Below are positions 19,866-29,482 of a DNA stretch of 64,000 bases, piece after piece; the stretch's first letter is position 1; the number at the start of each line of letters is the position of its first letter. The DNA is from Agrobacterium tumefaciens (lineage in GTDB: Bacteria; Pseudomonadota; Alphaproteobacteria; Rhizobiales; Rhizobiaceae), in the NCBI RefSeq assembly GCF_005221385.1, contig NZ_CP039904.1:558001-622000 (forward strand). Direction: 5' to 3'. The translations under genes and the position numbers were made by a program. The notes below the pieces were generated by a model that did no database searches, had not been told where the DNA came from, and worked only from the letters and a program-made list of their open reading frames with translations.

Positions 19866-20963
19866 ATGAGCGACACGGCGGCACCGGCATTGAAGGAAAT
19901 CTTCAACCGCGAAAAATTGCGACATATTGCCGATCAGACGAAGGCCGTTCATCCACCATTTGACGTTTCCGCCTTCATGACGCTCGCAACGACAAATCTC
20001 GAGGCCCTCGGCATCATGCAGCGCATGCGGCAAGTGGCGACCAGCCTGCATGCCACATTGCCCGGCGACTATGCCCGCAATATCGAAATCCTGACCGCTG
20101 CAGCGCCCGGCATCGGCAACGGTTTCGCCTCCATTTCGCTGCCGGAATATGTGGCGCTTTACGGCCTCGATGATTTCGATCTTTCCATGCAGGCGCTGCA
20201 ATATTTCACCCGTTTCGGCTCCTCTGAATTCGCCATCCGGCATTTTCTGCAAAGGGACATGGCCCGCACCCTTGCCGTGATGGAAACATGGTCCCGGCAC
20301 GAGAACGAGCATGTGCGACGGCTGGCGAGCGAAGGCTGCCGGCCCCGCCTGCCCTGGTCTTTCCAGCTCAAACCCTTGATCGACGATCCGTCACCGGTCA
20401 CGGCGATCCTTGAGACCATGAAAGCCGATGAGGCGCTTTACGTGCGCAAATCCGTTGCCAATCACCTGAATGACATCACCAAGGACAATCCCGCCTTCGT
20501 GCTGGCGCTGATCGATACATGGCCGAAAGACAATCCGCATACGCGCTGGATCATGCGACAAGCCCTGCGTACGCTGATCAAGAAAGGAGATGCAGCCGCA
20601 CTTTCCCATCTTGGCGCGCATGAGGAAGCGCAGATCGCGCTTGCCGCGTTTCAGGTCTCACCGGAAAAGATCGCTCTCGGCAATCCCGTGCGGATTTCGG
20701 CCTCCTTCACCTCCACGGCAAAGAGCTCACAGAAACTGGTGATCGATTACGCCGTACATTACGTCAAGAAGAGCGGCGACGCCTCGGCGAAAGTCTTCAA
20801 GTGGAAGGAAATAGAACTTCAGCCGGGCGAAACATGCGCGCTGTCGATCAGCCGCGCCATGCGCGACTTTACCACCCGCAAGCACTATGCCGGTGTCCAC
20901 AAGGTCGATCTCATGGTCAATGGCAGGCTGGTAGCCGAGGCCTCTTTCGAGCTCCTGATCTAA
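19866..20963 (+). CDS. AlkC-type DNA alkylation-repair glycosylase
   Basis: 365-residue protein built of helical HEAT-like repeats (residues about 1-255; for example RWIMRQALRTLIKKGD at the end) followed by a C-terminal beta-rich Ig-like domain (about 260-365, with FKWKEIELQPGE). This two-part layout and length match the AlkC-alpha subgroup, whose Pseudomonas fluorescens member removes N3-methyladenine and N3-methylcytosine from DNA without base flipping. ATG 19866 follows GAGG; the frame upstream runs through the repeat element and is not coding. Cytoplasmic. It is not linked to ada or alkB genes here. The sub-family name rests on architecture rather than on active-site residues. Confidence 0.78.
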   Translation: MSDTAAPALKEIFNREKLRHIADQTKAVHPPFDVSAFMTLATTNLEALGIMQRMRQVATSLHATLPGDYARNIEILTAAAPGIGNGFASISLPEYVALYGLDDFDLSMQALQYFTRFGSSEFAIRHFLQRDMARTLAVMETWSRHENEHVRRLASEGCRPRLPWSFQLKPLIDDPSPVTAILETMKADEALYVRKSVANHLNDITKDNPAFVLALIDTWPKDNPHTRWIMRQALRTLIKKGDAAALSHLGAHEEAQIALAAFQVSPEKIALGNPVRISASFTSTAKSSQKLVIDYAVHYVKKSGDASAKVFKWKEIELQPGETCALSISRAMRDFTTRKHYAGVHKVDLMVNGRLVAEASFELLI

Positions 20964-20979
20964 GGCTGTCGAGGGTCTC

Positions 20980-22005
20980 TCACGCCGCCGGGAAAATCTT
21001 TGCCCGGCGGATGATGACGGAACCACGGTCACCGGCGGCAACATCGTTTTCCGGCGGCACGTCGAATTCCAGCAGATCGCCGCCATCGGTGCTGGCGATC
21101 ACCCGGCGCTCGCCCGCCCGGTCGAGAACCCGCGCCACCGAAGCAGGAATGCCTTCATGCAGGTCTTCCCATTCGAGATCGCCGGGACGGGCATAAATAT
21201 CGACCGCGCCGTCCCCTTGCGCATAAGAGAAAGGGAGTTCGTTTTCACCGACATAAACCTTGCCGCCGCGCGCCACGCCGGACACCCGGTTGGCATCGCC
21301 GAGAAAACGCATGACGAACGAACTATTGGGCTGGCGGCACACCTCTTTCGGCGTGCCCTGCTGCACGATCTCGCCCTGATTGAGAATGACAACGCGGTCG
21401 GCGAGATCAAGCGCCTCTTCCTGATCATGCGTCACGAAAATTGTGGTGATGCCCAGTGCATCGTGAATTTCACGCAGCCAGCGGCGCAGGTCGCGGCGCA
21501 CATTGGCATCCAGCGCGCCGAAAGGCTCATCGAGCAGAAGCACCTTCGGATCGACCGAAAGCGCACGCGCCAGAGCCACACGCTGGCGCTGTCCGCCAGA
21601 AATCTGCGCCGGAAAACGCTCGCCGAGGCCATCGAGCTTGACCAGGCTCAGAAGCTCCCTGACCCGGGCATCGATCGCCGCTTTGTCGCGCTTGACCTTC
21701 GAAACCTTCATGCCGAAAGCAATGTTTTCGTGCAGCGTCATATGCGGGAACAACGCATAGTGCTGGAATACGAAACCAACGCCGCGATCACGCACCGGAA
21801 TATTGGTGGCGTCTTCATCTCCGAAGAAGATACGGCCGCCATCGGTATATTCGAGACCGGCGACCATGCGCAAAATCGTCGTCTTGCCGGAGCCGGAAGG
21901 CCCGAGCAGCGCAAGAAGCTCGCCGCTTTCGATATCCAGCGAAACATCGCGCACCGCGCGGAACGTATCGAAGGTCTTCACCACGTTTTCGAGGCGGATT
22001 TTCAT
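20980..22005 (-). CDS. cysA: Sulfate/thiosulfate ABC importer, ATP-binding protein
   Basis: 341-residue ATPase that powers sulfate uptake. Walker [10 protein letters not shown] (residues 35-43), Q-loop [11 protein letters not shown], signature ISGGQRQR, Walker [13 protein letters not shown] and the switch histidine in FVTHDQEEA are all intact; the last 100 residues form the regulatory CysA C-terminal domain. It is the last gene of sbp-cysT-cysW-cysA, 5 bp after cysW, and converges on the AlkC-like gene 16 bp away. Confidence 0.95.
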   Translation of the reverse strand: MKIRLENVVKTFDTFRAVRDVSLDIESGELLALLGPSGSGKTTILRMVAGLEYTDGGRIFFGDEDATNIPVRDRGVGFVFQHYALFPHMTLHENIAFGMKVSKVKRDKAAIDARVRELLSLVKLDGLGERFPAQISGGQRQRVALARALSVDPKVLLLDEPFGALDANVRRDLRRWLREIHDALGITTIFVTHDQEEALDLADRVVILNQGEIVQQGTPKEVCRQPNSSFVMRFLGDANRVSGVARGGKVYVGENELPFSYAQGDGAVDIYARPGDLEWEDLHEGIPASVARVLDRAGERRVIASTDGGDLLEFDVPPENDVAAGDRGSVIIRRAKIFPAA

Positions 22006-22010
22006 GGGAA

Positions 22011-22898
22011 TCAGGTCTCCGTGGCGATGGCGGCATCGCCGTTGGTCTTCTTGGCTCCGCGCCCGGCACCACGCCGTTCCAGCGCCACCTTGGCGATGAT
22101 GGTGACGACGGCAAGCAAGGCGAGGATGGAGGCTGACGCGAAGGCGCCGGCCGTCTGGTAATCGTGGTAGAGCAGCTCGATATGCAGCGGCAGCGTGTTG
22201 GTCTGGCCGCGAATGTTGCCAGAAACGACCGACACCGCGCCGAACTCACCCATCACGCGGGCATTGCACAGAACGACGCCATAAAGCAGCGCCCATTTGA
22301 TATTCGGCAGCGTCACCGAAAAGAAGGTGCGCCAGCCGGAGGCGCCAAGCGAGGTTGCCGCCTCTTCCAGATCTCGTCCCTGCGCCTGCATCAAGGGAAT
22401 GAGTTCACGCGCCACGAAAGGTGCGGTGACGAACATGGAGGCGATGACGATGCCGGGCAGCGCAAAGAGTATCTTGATGTCATGCGCATCGAGGAACGGC
22501 CCGAACAGGCCCTGCAATCCGTAAACGAAGAGATAGGCGACGCCCGCAACGATCGGCGAGATGGAGAAGGGTATTTCGATCAGCACCAGCAGGAAGCGCC
22601 GGCCGGGGAAATCGAATTTGGTGATGGCCCAGGCAGCCGCAACGCCGAAGGCCGTATTGACGGGCACGGCGATCAGCGCCGTCAGCACCGTCAACATGAT
22701 GGCGTGGCGGGTATCGGGATGGGTGATGGTGGCTGAATAGACCTTCCAGCCCTGCGAAAAAGCCTCGACGCCGATAATGATCAGCGGTGCGACAACCAGC
22801 AAAGCGCCGATGACCAGCACTAAGGCGATCAGGCTGCGGCGAACCCAGTTTGCATCTCCGACGCGCGGCGGCTTGCGGTGTTGGGAAAAGGCGCTCAT
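22011..22898 (-). CDS. cysW: Sulfate ABC importer, permease CysW
   Basis: 295-residue inner-membrane permease with six hydrophobic helices and the cytoplasmic coupling loop [21 protein letters not shown] (the EAA loop that contacts CysA), about two-thirds along. [16 protein letters not shown] is diagnostic of CysW-type permeases. It begins 2 bp after the cysT stop and ends 5 bp before cysA. The C-terminal tail after the last helix is charged ([12 protein letters not shown]) and slightly longer than in E. coli. Confidence 0.94.
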   Translation of the reverse strand: MSAFSQHRKPPRVGDANWVRRSLIALVLVIGALLVVAPLIIIGVEAFSQGWKVYSATITHPDTRHAIMLTVLTALIAVPVNTAFGVAAAWAITKFDFPGRRFLLVLIEIPFSISPIVAGVAYLFVYGLQGLFGPFLDAHDIKILFALPGIVIASMFVTAPFVARELIPLMQAQGRDLEEAATSLGASGWRTFFSVTLPNIKWALLYGVVLCNARVMGEFGAVSVVSGNIRGQTNTLPLHIELLYHDYQTAGAFASASILALLAVVTIIAKVALERRGAGRGAKKTNGDAAIATET

Positions 22899-22900
22899 GT

Positions 22901-23722
22901 CTAGCTCCTCACCGTGTAGCGCAACGCCCGTGTCTGCAGATAATTGGTCACGGCCAGCATTACGAAAGCGGTGATGAGCAGCACGGAGGCGATGGCGGCG
23001 GCGGCCTGATAATCATATTCCTCAAGCCGGATGAAGATCAGCAGCGCGGTGATCTCCGTCGAAAAAGGCTGGTTGCCGGCAATGAAGATGATCGCTCCGA
23101 ATTCACCGAGGCTGCGGGCGAAGGAAAGCGACAGACCGGCCAGAAGAGCGGGCGTCAAAAGCGGCAGGATGACCTTGCGGAAGATTTCCAGATCAGAACC
23201 ACCAAGCGATTGCGCCGCTTCCTCCAGCGCCGGATCGAGATCTTCCAGCACCGGCTGCACGGTGCGCACGATGAAGGGCAGGCTGGTAAAGGCCATCGCC
23301 ACCATGATGCCAAGTGGCGTATAGGCCACCTTGATGCCGAGCGGCGCCAGCAGCGAACCGAACCAGCCATTGCCCGCAAACAGCGTCGTCAACGCAATGC
23401 CGGCAACGGCGGTGGGCAGCGCAAAGGGAAGATCGACAATGGCATCCACGAGACGCCAGCCGGGAAAGCGGTAACGCGTCAGCACCCAGGCGAGTGCCAG
23501 CCCGAAAATGACATTGAACAACGTGGCGGCCAGCGCGCAGAGCACGGTGACGCGATAACTGGCAACGGCGCGCGGCGAAGAAATGATCGCCCAATATTCG
23601 GCCGGCCCAAGGCTTGCCGCCTTGAATACCAGCGCCGAGAGTGGCAGGAGCACGATGATGGCAACGTAAGTCAGGGTAACGCCAAGGGACAATTTTAGCC
23701 CCGGCAGAACATTCCGCTTCAA
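22901..23722 (-). CDS. cysT: Sulfate ABC importer, permease CysT/CysU
   Basis: 273-residue permease with six membrane helices, the DLPFALPTAVAGIAL segment and an EAA loop (LEEAAQSLGGSDLEIFRKVIL), partner of CysW. The start is TTG at 23722 behind a purine-rich GGGGGCGGGGG run; an ATG further up is out of frame, and the chosen start gives the family's usual length. It lies 76 bp downstream of the binding-protein gene. Confidence 0.93.
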   Translation of the reverse strand: MKRNVLPGLKLSLGVTLTYVAIIVLLPLSALVFKAASLGPAEYWAIISSPRAVASYRVTVLCALAATLFNVIFGLALAWVLTRYRFPGWRLVDAIVDLPFALPTAVAGIALTTLFAGNGWFGSLLAPLGIKVAYTPLGIMVAMAFTSLPFIVRTVQPVLEDLDPALEEAAQSLGGSDLEIFRKVILPLLTPALLAGLSLSFARSLGEFGAIIFIAGNQPFSTEITALLIFIRLEEYDYQAAAAIASVLLITAFVMLAVTNYLQTRALRYTVRS

Positions 23723-23798
23723 ACCCCCGCCCCCATTTCATCATGAAGCGACCCGGCAGTTTCCCGCCGGGTCGTTTTCAAGTTGCGTTTCGTTGTGA

Positions 23799-24785
23799 TT
23801 AGCGGCTGCCGTAGAGCGTATCAAGCGTCGCGCCGGATGCAAAATGCTCTTTCTGGATTTTATCCCAGCCGCCGAACACGTCGTTGACGTTGACGAGGCG
23901 AATGGCCGGAAAGTCACCCTTGAATTCGCCGACGACTTTTTCATCGTGCACGCGGTGGCCGAACTGCGCCGCAATGCGCTGGCCTTCTTCCGTATAGAGG
24001 AAATCAAGGTAGCTCTTGGCCAGTTCACGCGAACCGCGCTTGTCGGCCACCTTGTCCACCACCGCCACCGGGAATTCTGCCAGCAGGCTGACGGAAGGCA
24101 CGACGCCCTCAACCTTGTCCTTGCCATATTGCTTGGCAATGCCACGGGTCTCGGCCTCAAAAGTGATCAGCACGTCGCCGATTTCACGCTCGACGAAAGT
24201 GGTGGTGGCGGCACGGCCGCCCGTGTCGAAAACCGGGGTGTTGTCGAAGATTTTCTTGACGAATTCCTGGACCTTCTTCTCGTCGCCGTTGAACTTCTCC
24301 TTGGCGTAAGCCGTGGCGGCGAGATAGGTGTACCGGGCGTTGCCAGAGGTTTTCGGATTGGGGAAAACGACCTTCACGTCGTCACGGGCGAGGTCGTCCC
24401 AATCCTTGATGCCCTTGGGATTGCCGGCCCGCACGAGGAAGGACGGAAAGGAATAGAACGGCGACGCGTCGTTCGGGAAATCCTTCTGCCAGTCGGCGGA
24501 GACAAAACCCTGCTTCACCAGAAAATCAACGTCGGTCACCTGGTTGAAGGTGACGACATCAGCTTCCAGACCCTCAACAATGGCGCGCGCCTGTTTGGAG
24601 GTGCCGGCATGCGACTGATCGACAGTGACGCCCGGGTGCTGCTTGATGAAAGCCTCGTTCTCAGCGGCAAAAACCTCGCGGGCGACATCGTAGGAGGCGT
24701 TAAGAATAGTGGTCGGAGACTGCGCCTGCGCCGCGCCTGCAAAAAGGGCGGCAATGGCAGTGCCGATAATGAGAAGTCGTTTCAT
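23799..24785 (-). CDS. Periplasmic sulfate-binding protein
   Basis: 328-residue solute-binding protein that delivers sulfate (possibly thiosulfate) to CysTWA. A signal peptide runs to about residue 21 (cut after AAQA). The mature start ILNASYDVARE, the DQSHAGTSKQA loop and NPKTSGNARYT are hallmarks of the Sbp/CysP family; which of the two ligands is favoured cannot be decided. First gene of the import operon; its 169-bp upstream region is AT-rich, but I could not pick out a clear CysB-type site. Confidence 0.93.
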   Translation of the reverse strand: MKRLLIIGTAIAALFAGAAQAQSPTTILNASYDVAREVFAAENEAFIKQHPGVTVDQSHAGTSKQARAIVEGLEADVVTFNQVTDVDFLVKQGFVSADWQKDFPNDASPFYSFPSFLVRAGNPKGIKDWDDLARDDVKVVFPNPKTSGNARYTYLAATAYAKEKFNGDEKKVQEFVKKIFDNTPVFDTGGRAATTTFVEREIGDVLITFEAETRGIAKQYGKDKVEGVVPSVSLLAEFPVAVVDKVADKRGSRELAKSYLDFLYTEEGQRIAAQFGHRVHDEKVVGEFKGDFPAIRLVNVNDVFGGWDKIQKEHFASGATLDTLYGSR

Positions 24786-24954
24786 GAATACCCCCGGAAA
24801 ATCGAATGGTCCTCAACATAGAGGGCGGAGGCAACTGCGGCGAGAAACAGCTGTGCTTTACGGGATCATGAATTGGAAATTTCGCCCAAAGAACAGAATT
24901 TCTAAAGGCGATAATTTCATATATGGCGACAAGCCGGATTTCTTTTGCGTCTAC

Positions 24955-26025
24955 CTAGAGACGATGTTCGGGAAACAGATTGCCGGAATGATCGACTAGG
25001 TAGCGTGAAATATCCTCCTCCCGCACTTCATCCAGCCGCGCAGGTCGCCAGCGGGGGTTGCGGTCCTTGTCGACCAAGGCTGCACGCACGCCTTCGTAAA
25101 AATCATGCTGGCGCAATATCTCGGTGCCGGCGGCAAACTCCCGTTCCAGGCACTCGATCAGGCTCGCGCTTTCGCGGCCAAGTCGCAGAAGCTTCAGTGT
25201 CAATTTCAGGCTGGTGGGAGAGCGTTTTTGCAGAACCTCAAGTGTTTCTCGCGAAAAGGCATCATCCCGCGTCGAGAGCGCTGCGAAAATTTCCTCGACC
25301 GTATCGAAACGGAATGTCGCATCGATGATATCCCGGTTTGCAGCCAGTACGCCTTCACCCCCATCAATGGCATAGGCCGCTATCGCTGCCTCCACGCCTT
25401 CGACATCCGTCGTTTGCGACAGATCCTGCATCAGAGCTTCGAGACGGTCCGAAGGGACGAAATAATCGGCAAACCCGGCATAGATCGCGTCGGCAGCGGT
25501 AACGGCGTTGCCGGTTAGCCCGAGCCACGTGCCGCATTCGCCCGGCGCCTTCGGCAAAAGCCAGGAACCGCCGACATCAGGGAAATAACCAATGCCCGTT
25601 TCCGGCATGGCGAGCCTTGTGCGCTCGGTGACGATGCGGTGGCTGCCATGAGCGGAAATGCCAACGCCGCCACCCATGACGATGCCATCCATGAACGCCA
25701 CATAGGGTTTGCCAAAACGGGCGATCCGATAGTTAAGCGGGAATTCTTCCCGCCAGAAATCAAGCACCTGCGGGTCGCCCGCCTTGCCGAGGTCGTGAAT
25801 GACGCGGACATCGCCGCCGGCGCAGAGCCCTTTTTCGCCCTCCCCCGTCAGCACGACGCAGGAAATGCCGGCATCGTCCTCAAAACGCTGAAGCGCTTGA
25901 AACAGGGCACGCACCATCGGCAATGTCAGGCTATTGATGGCTTTCGGACGGTTGAGGCTGATGATGCCGGCGCCTTGCCGTTTCTCGACGATGACCTGCA
26001 CCTCCGCTTCGGTTCTCAGTTCCAA
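24955..26025 (-). CDS. 3-hydroxyisobutyryl-CoA hydrolase (enoyl-CoA hydratase family)
   Basis: 356-residue crotonase-fold enzyme. Length and the segments GLCAGGDVRVI, DGIVMGGGVGISAHG and PETGIGYFPDVGG fit 3-hydroxyisobutyryl-CoA hydrolases, which release 3-hydroxyisobutyrate from its CoA ester in valine breakdown; simple enoyl-CoA hydratases are about 100 residues shorter. The start is TTG with GGAGGAGG upstream. No other valine-catabolic gene is adjacent. Confidence 0.87.
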   Translation of the reverse strand: MELRTEAEVQVIVEKRQGAGIISLNRPKAINSLTLPMVRALFQALQRFEDDAGISCVVLTGEGEKGLCAGGDVRVIHDLGKAGDPQVLDFWREEFPLNYRIARFGKPYVAFMDGIVMGGGVGISAHGSHRIVTERTRLAMPETGIGYFPDVGGSWLLPKAPGECGTWLGLTGNAVTAADAIYAGFADYFVPSDRLEALMQDLSQTTDVEGVEAAIAAYAIDGGEGVLAANRDIIDATFRFDTVEEIFAALSTRDDAFSRETLEVLQKRSPTSLKLTLKLLRLGRESASLIECLEREFAAGTEILRQHDFYEGVRAALVDKDRNPRWRPARLDEVREEDISRYLVDHSGNLFPEHRL

Positions 26026-26307
26026 TCCCGCCTCCTCCGCTGCCAGTTATCCGCCCATCTTGGCGGCCTTGGCGCAATCACGCAACGTTGATCTTGTCGT
26101 GTGGGAACGTCTTTCGCCCAAACCGCTTTCTCAGGCGTAAAATGCCTGAAATCCGCTTTCGCAATGCAGCATGTTTGCTTGACGCCCGGAAGATCATGGC
26201 ATGTAATGGGTCCTGGAAATGCCGGCATTGATTCCTGTCGAGCGTGTGCCGGACCAAGCGGAATGTAGCCTTCTCAAAGGCGCTGTAAACAGCAACGGGA
26301 GACGAGC

Positions 26308-26568
26308 ATGCAGGTTTCGGAAAACGAGTGGATCAGCAAACGCGCCTATACACTCTGGGAAAAGGAAGGCCACCCCCACGGCCGCGATGCGGAACATTGG
26401 GAGCAGGCAAAACATGAATTTTCACTTCTGAAGACATCGGAAGCGACGAAACCAGCGCAGCGCAAGAAGGCAGCTCCCAAAGCCGTCTCCGCTGATGCGG
26501 CGGCACCGGATGCAGAAGCCCCGGCGAAACCCAAAGCCCGCGCTCGCAAGGCTGTCGCTGCGAAATAA
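26308..26568 (+). CDS. DUF2934 domain protein
   Basis: 86-residue cytoplasmic protein of unknown role. Residues 5-38 (ISKRAYTLWEKEGHPHGRD and the EHWEQAKHE that follows) are the DUF2934 helix pair common in rhizobia. The second half is a low-complexity tail rich in Ala, Lys and Pro (KPKARARK), reminiscent of nucleic-acid-binding tails. ATG 26308 is preceded by GGGAGACG. It is convergent with the SH3 protein gene and followed by a good bidirectional terminator. Confidence 0.8.
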   Translation: MQVSENEWISKRAYTLWEKEGHPHGRDAEHWEQAKHEFSLLKTSEATKPAQRKKAAPKAVSADAAAPDAEAPAKPKARARKAVAAK

Positions 26569-26604
26569 AGCCCCCCAACGTAGTCATCTGAAGCACCAAA
26601 TGAA

Positions 26605-26632
26605 AAAGCCCGACGAAATCTCGCCGGGCTTT
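26605..26632. terminator. Bidirectional intrinsic terminator between convergent genes
   Basis: AAAGCCCG (26605-26612) pairs with CGGGCTTT (26625-26632) around a 12-base loop that contains an inner CGA/TCG pair. On the minus strand it runs directly into TTTTT; on the plus strand into TTTGTCTGTTT. It sits between the DUF2934 and SH3 genes. Confidence 0.8.
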
Positions 26633-26638
26633 GTCTGT

Positions 26639-27463
26639 TTAGCGTGGGTCGCAGCCTGGATCGCCGATCCGGCAGCCGCCCCGGAGATTTTCCGAAGCGG
26701 GCGCGCGGCGTGGATCATCCCACTGGCGACGTTCCGGAGGGAGCCGGCCCCCACTCTCATTTGGTTGACGGTCACGGTTGCGGTCGCGGTTTTCGTCTTC
26801 AACGCGGGGGCGATTGTCCTCCCGGCGCGGCCTGTCGCCCTGATTTCTGTCACCCTGATTGCGATCACCCTGGTTCCAGTCGCCATAACGACGTTCCCAG
26901 CGGCCGTCATTCGGTCCGCCGCCCTGGCGCGGATCACGCGACTCATCGCGGCGGCCATCGCGCCAGTCATCCCGGCGGCCATCACGCCACTCGTCGCGTG
27001 GACGCGGGCGATCCCAGTCCGCACGCGGCGGCGGAGGTGCGGCATTCCAGTAACCGCCGGACGGGCGACGCCAGCGATCACGCTCGCGGTAAAAATCGCG
27101 GTCGCGATAATAGCGGTCCCAATAGCGGCCGGCTTCGAAGGTGATGATCGGCACGCCGAGATCGCGGTAGTAGCGCGGCTCGACATAGACCCGGTTCTGC
27201 CGATAGGTGGTTTCGATATAGCGTCCGGCGACCCAGCCGCGACCGGCCACAAAGGAAACGTCGCACCAGGGTGTATCGGACAGGCAACCATGCACCGTGA
27301 GCGGTGCGCCGTTCGGGATCACGACGACGGCCGGGTAAGCCGTGCTCGGGCCGGAGCGCATATTCACGTTCGCTGTGGCAAAGCCGCGTGTCGCGGCTTC
27401 GGCAAGTGCCGGCGCAGCAAGCATGGCCACCAGCGCAATTGCGCCAAACAGTTTTCTCTTCAC
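26639..27463 (-). CDS. Exported SH3-domain protein with Arg/Asp-rich tail
   Basis: 274-residue protein with a signal peptide (VKRKLFG start, cut after ALAEA near residue 22), one bacterial SH3 domain (about residues 25-85; NVNMRSGPSTAYPAVVVIP, GWVAGRYIET), a YRDRDFYRERDRW linker and a long disordered Arg/Asp/Gly/Pro tail with short tandem units (GDRNQGDRNQGDR; WRDGRRDDWRDGRRDE). Bacterial SH3 domains often bind peptidoglycan; a periplasmic wall-associated role is an inference. GTG 27463 is preferred because AGGAGAAAG is spaced to it; the TTG further up lies before that site. Confidence 0.8.
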   Translation of the reverse strand: MKRKLFGAIALVAMLAAPALAEAATRGFATANVNMRSGPSTAYPAVVVIPNGAPLTVHGCLSDTPWCDVSFVAGRGWVAGRYIETTYRQNRVYVEPRYYRDLGVPIITFEAGRYWDRYYRDRDFYRERDRWRRPSGGYWNAAPPPPRADWDRPRPRDEWRDGRRDDWRDGRRDESRDPRQGGGPNDGRWERRYGDWNQGDRNQGDRNQGDRPRREDNRPRVEDENRDRNRDRQPNESGGRLPPERRQWDDPRRAPASENLRGGCRIGDPGCDPR

Positions 27464-27720
27464 TTCTTTCTCCTCAAGCAAAGGCCCGCTTTGCCCTTGT
27501 CGGCATCCATCGTCTTAGATGGACGAGTATGCGTTCCGCATACTGCCACGATCGGAAAATACGCGTCTCTCCATGAACGCAGCATGAAACAAATGAGGTG
27601 CCCAATCAGTTCCACCTGCGGCATTGCGCCCCCGACAAATTGCCGGCGGAATGGCCCGTCGGTCTTGACTTCGGGGGGCAATCATCCGACTTCAGTGCAA
27701 CAGCAATATGGAGCAGAACC

Positions 27721-28467
27721 ATGAGCCAAACCGCACAGACGACCATCGACCAGAGCGAAGTGGATCGTTTCTCCGCGATGGCTGCCGAATGGTGGAGCCC
27801 GACGGGCAAGTTCCGCCCGCTGCACAAGTTCAATCCGGTGCGGCTGGAATATATCCGCAACCGCGTCTGCGAGAATTTCGGCCAAGACCCAAAGGCGCAT
27901 CGCCCGCTGGAGGGGCTGCGCGTGCTGGATATCGGCTGCGGCGGCGGCCTGCTTTCCGAGCCCGTAGCGCGCATGGGCGCCACCGTGGTGGGCGCCGATC
28001 CCTCGGAGAAGAATATCGGCATTGCCTCCACCCATGCGCATGAAAGCGGCGTCACCGTCGACTACCGCGCCGTAACTGCCGAACAATTGCAGGAGGCCGG
28101 AGAAACCTTCGACGTCATCCTCAATATGGAGGTGGTGGAGCACGTGGCGAATGTTGATTTCTTCGTCACCACCTGCGCCAAAATGGTGCGCCCCGGCGGG
28201 CTGATGTTCGCCGCCACGATCAACCGCACGCTGAAAGCCAGGGCACTCGCCATCTTCGCCGCCGAGAACGTGCTGCGCTGGCTGCCACGCGGCACCCACC
28301 AATATGAGAAGCTGGTTCGCCCGGAGGAGCTTGAGCGGCCGATGGTGGCAAGCGGCATGGATATCATCCACCGCACCGGCGTTTTCTACAACGTGCTGCA
28401 GGATCGCTGGAATCTCTCGCCGGATATGGACGTCAACTATATGATGCTGGCGAAACGGCCGGTATAA
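27721..28467 (+). CDS. ubiG: Ubiquinone biosynthesis O-methyltransferase
   Basis: 248-residue SAM-dependent enzyme performing the two O-methylations of ubiquinone synthesis at the inner face of the membrane. The N-terminal [19 protein letters not shown] signature, the SAM loop [14 protein letters not shown] (about residues 69-82) and [10 protein letters not shown] are diagnostic. ATG 27721 follows GGAG by nine bases; the frame extends upstream without a ribosome site. It is a single gene, convergent with the DUF3291 gene. Confidence 0.95.
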   Translation: MSQTAQTTIDQSEVDRFSAMAAEWWSPTGKFRPLHKFNPVRLEYIRNRVCENFGQDPKAHRPLEGLRVLDIGCGGGLLSEPVARMGATVVGADPSEKNIGIASTHAHESGVTVDYRAVTAEQLQEAGETFDVILNMEVVEHVANVDFFVTTCAKMVRPGGLMFAATINRTLKARALAIFAAENVLRWLPRGTHQYEKLVRPEELERPMVASGMDIIHRTGVFYNVLQDRWNLSPDMDVNYMMLAKRPV

Positions 28468-28475
28468 GTCGGCAT

Positions 28476-29045
28476 TCAGACTGGAATAGCCTGCACCGCC
28501 GACAGCAGTTCCTTTTGCCCGGCAGCATTTCTTGCGGCGATCTTCCGGACCTCGGCACGGTCGATTTCAACCGGAGTTCCGTTCGCCGCGAAAGGCTGTT
28601 TGAAATTGAACGCCTGTGGCGACGGGCCGTGGTCGTGCAGATGCTCGAACCTTCTGACGGCATCCGTCCAGAGGGGATTATCCGCCGCATCCACCCACCA
28701 TAGAACAAGCGGCGGCCATTTCTGTGGAGTATTCCAGTTGCGTCCGTGCTTCAGGGCCTCCGCATGCACGCCGGAGTAGGAATACGCCATCAGCGATTCG
28801 AGATCGCGCCAGAGCGAAAAGGATGAAACACCGCTTGTAGCGCCGTTTTCCTTCAGGAAACGCGGGAAGACCTGCACGCCCCAGCTTGCGGGTCCTGGTT
28901 CGCCTTCGTAACCAGACCGACCGATGAAACCTTCCGAGCGTTCGGCGGACATGAAATTCAAAGGTTCGCGCCGGGCAAATCCCGCAACGGCGGGATCATC
29001 ATAGGCGGCAATCTGTATTCCGAAATTATAGATTGCTACCCGCAT
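28476..29045 (-). CDS. DUF3291 domain protein
   Basis: 189-residue cytoplasmic protein of the DUF3291 group, related in fold to ABM/dimeric ferredoxin-like domains. Recognisable segments are VAIYNFGIQIAAYDDPAV at the start, FSLWRDLESLMAYSYSGVHAEAL and the WWVDAADNP strand. TTG 29051 is a possible earlier start; neither has a strong ribosome site, suggesting coupling to the upstream DUF1178 gene, whose stop is 8 bp away. Function unknown. Confidence 0.78.
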   Translation of the reverse strand: MRVAIYNFGIQIAAYDDPAVAGFARREPLNFMSAERSEGFIGRSGYEGEPGPASWGVQVFPRFLKENGATSGVSSFSLWRDLESLMAYSYSGVHAEALKHGRNWNTPQKWPPLVLWWVDAADNPLWTDAVRRFEHLHDHGPSPQAFNFKQPFAANGTPVEIDRAEVRKIAARNAAGQKELLSAVQAIPV

Positions 29046-29053
29046 ACGCAAAC

Positions 29054-29482
29054 TCAGTTTATATCGTCAGGTAACGACGGCAGCGGCGCGATTTCGATGC
29101 CCTCGTCCAGCAGGGCCTTGGCTTCCTGCACGGAGGCATTGCCGATGATGCCGCGCTCGTCCGCCTCGCCATAATGGATTTTGCGGGCTTCCTCAGGGAA
29201 TTTATCCCCGACATCCTCCGCATTGGCGCGGATATTGGCGACGGCCTCGCGGATTTTCGCAATCGCTTCCTTTTTCGCCGTGTCCATGGCGAGCGTCTGG
29301 CGTTCATCTTTCTTGCGGGCGGTGGAGACCGAAGGCGCCATCAGAAGTTTGGAGACCTGCACGGAATTGCAGACCGGGCAGGACAGGAAGCCGCGCTGCA
29401 ACTGATTATCGAAATCGTCGCTACCGGCAAACCAGCCTTCAAACTCATGGCCCTTCTCACAGGCCAGCGCATAACGGATCAC
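29054..29482 (-). CDS. DUF1178 family protein
   Basis: 142-residue protein conserved in alphaproteobacteria. The N-terminus MIRYALACEKGHEFEGWF with CPVCNS at residues 35-40 looks like a small zinc-ribbon, followed by a helical acidic region (REAVANIRANAEDVG; FPEEARKIHYGEA) and the proline-rich end PLPSLPDD. Function unknown. Its ATG overlaps the stop of the nitrilase gene (ATGA), a pairing seen repeatedly in rhizobia, so the two probably work in the same process. Confidence 0.85.
   Translation of the reverse strand: MIRYALACEKGHEFEGWFAGSDDFDNQLQRGFLSCPVCNSVQVSKLLMAPSVSTARKKDERQTLAMDTAKKEAIAKIREAVANIRANAEDVGDKFPEEARKIHYGEADERGIIGNASVQEAKALLDEGIEIAPLPSLPDDIN

Noticed and set aside
24786..24954. 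CysB site or riboswitch ahead of the sulfate importer
   Set aside because: AT-rich, but no recognisable operator, conserved RNA fold or clean promoter boxes.
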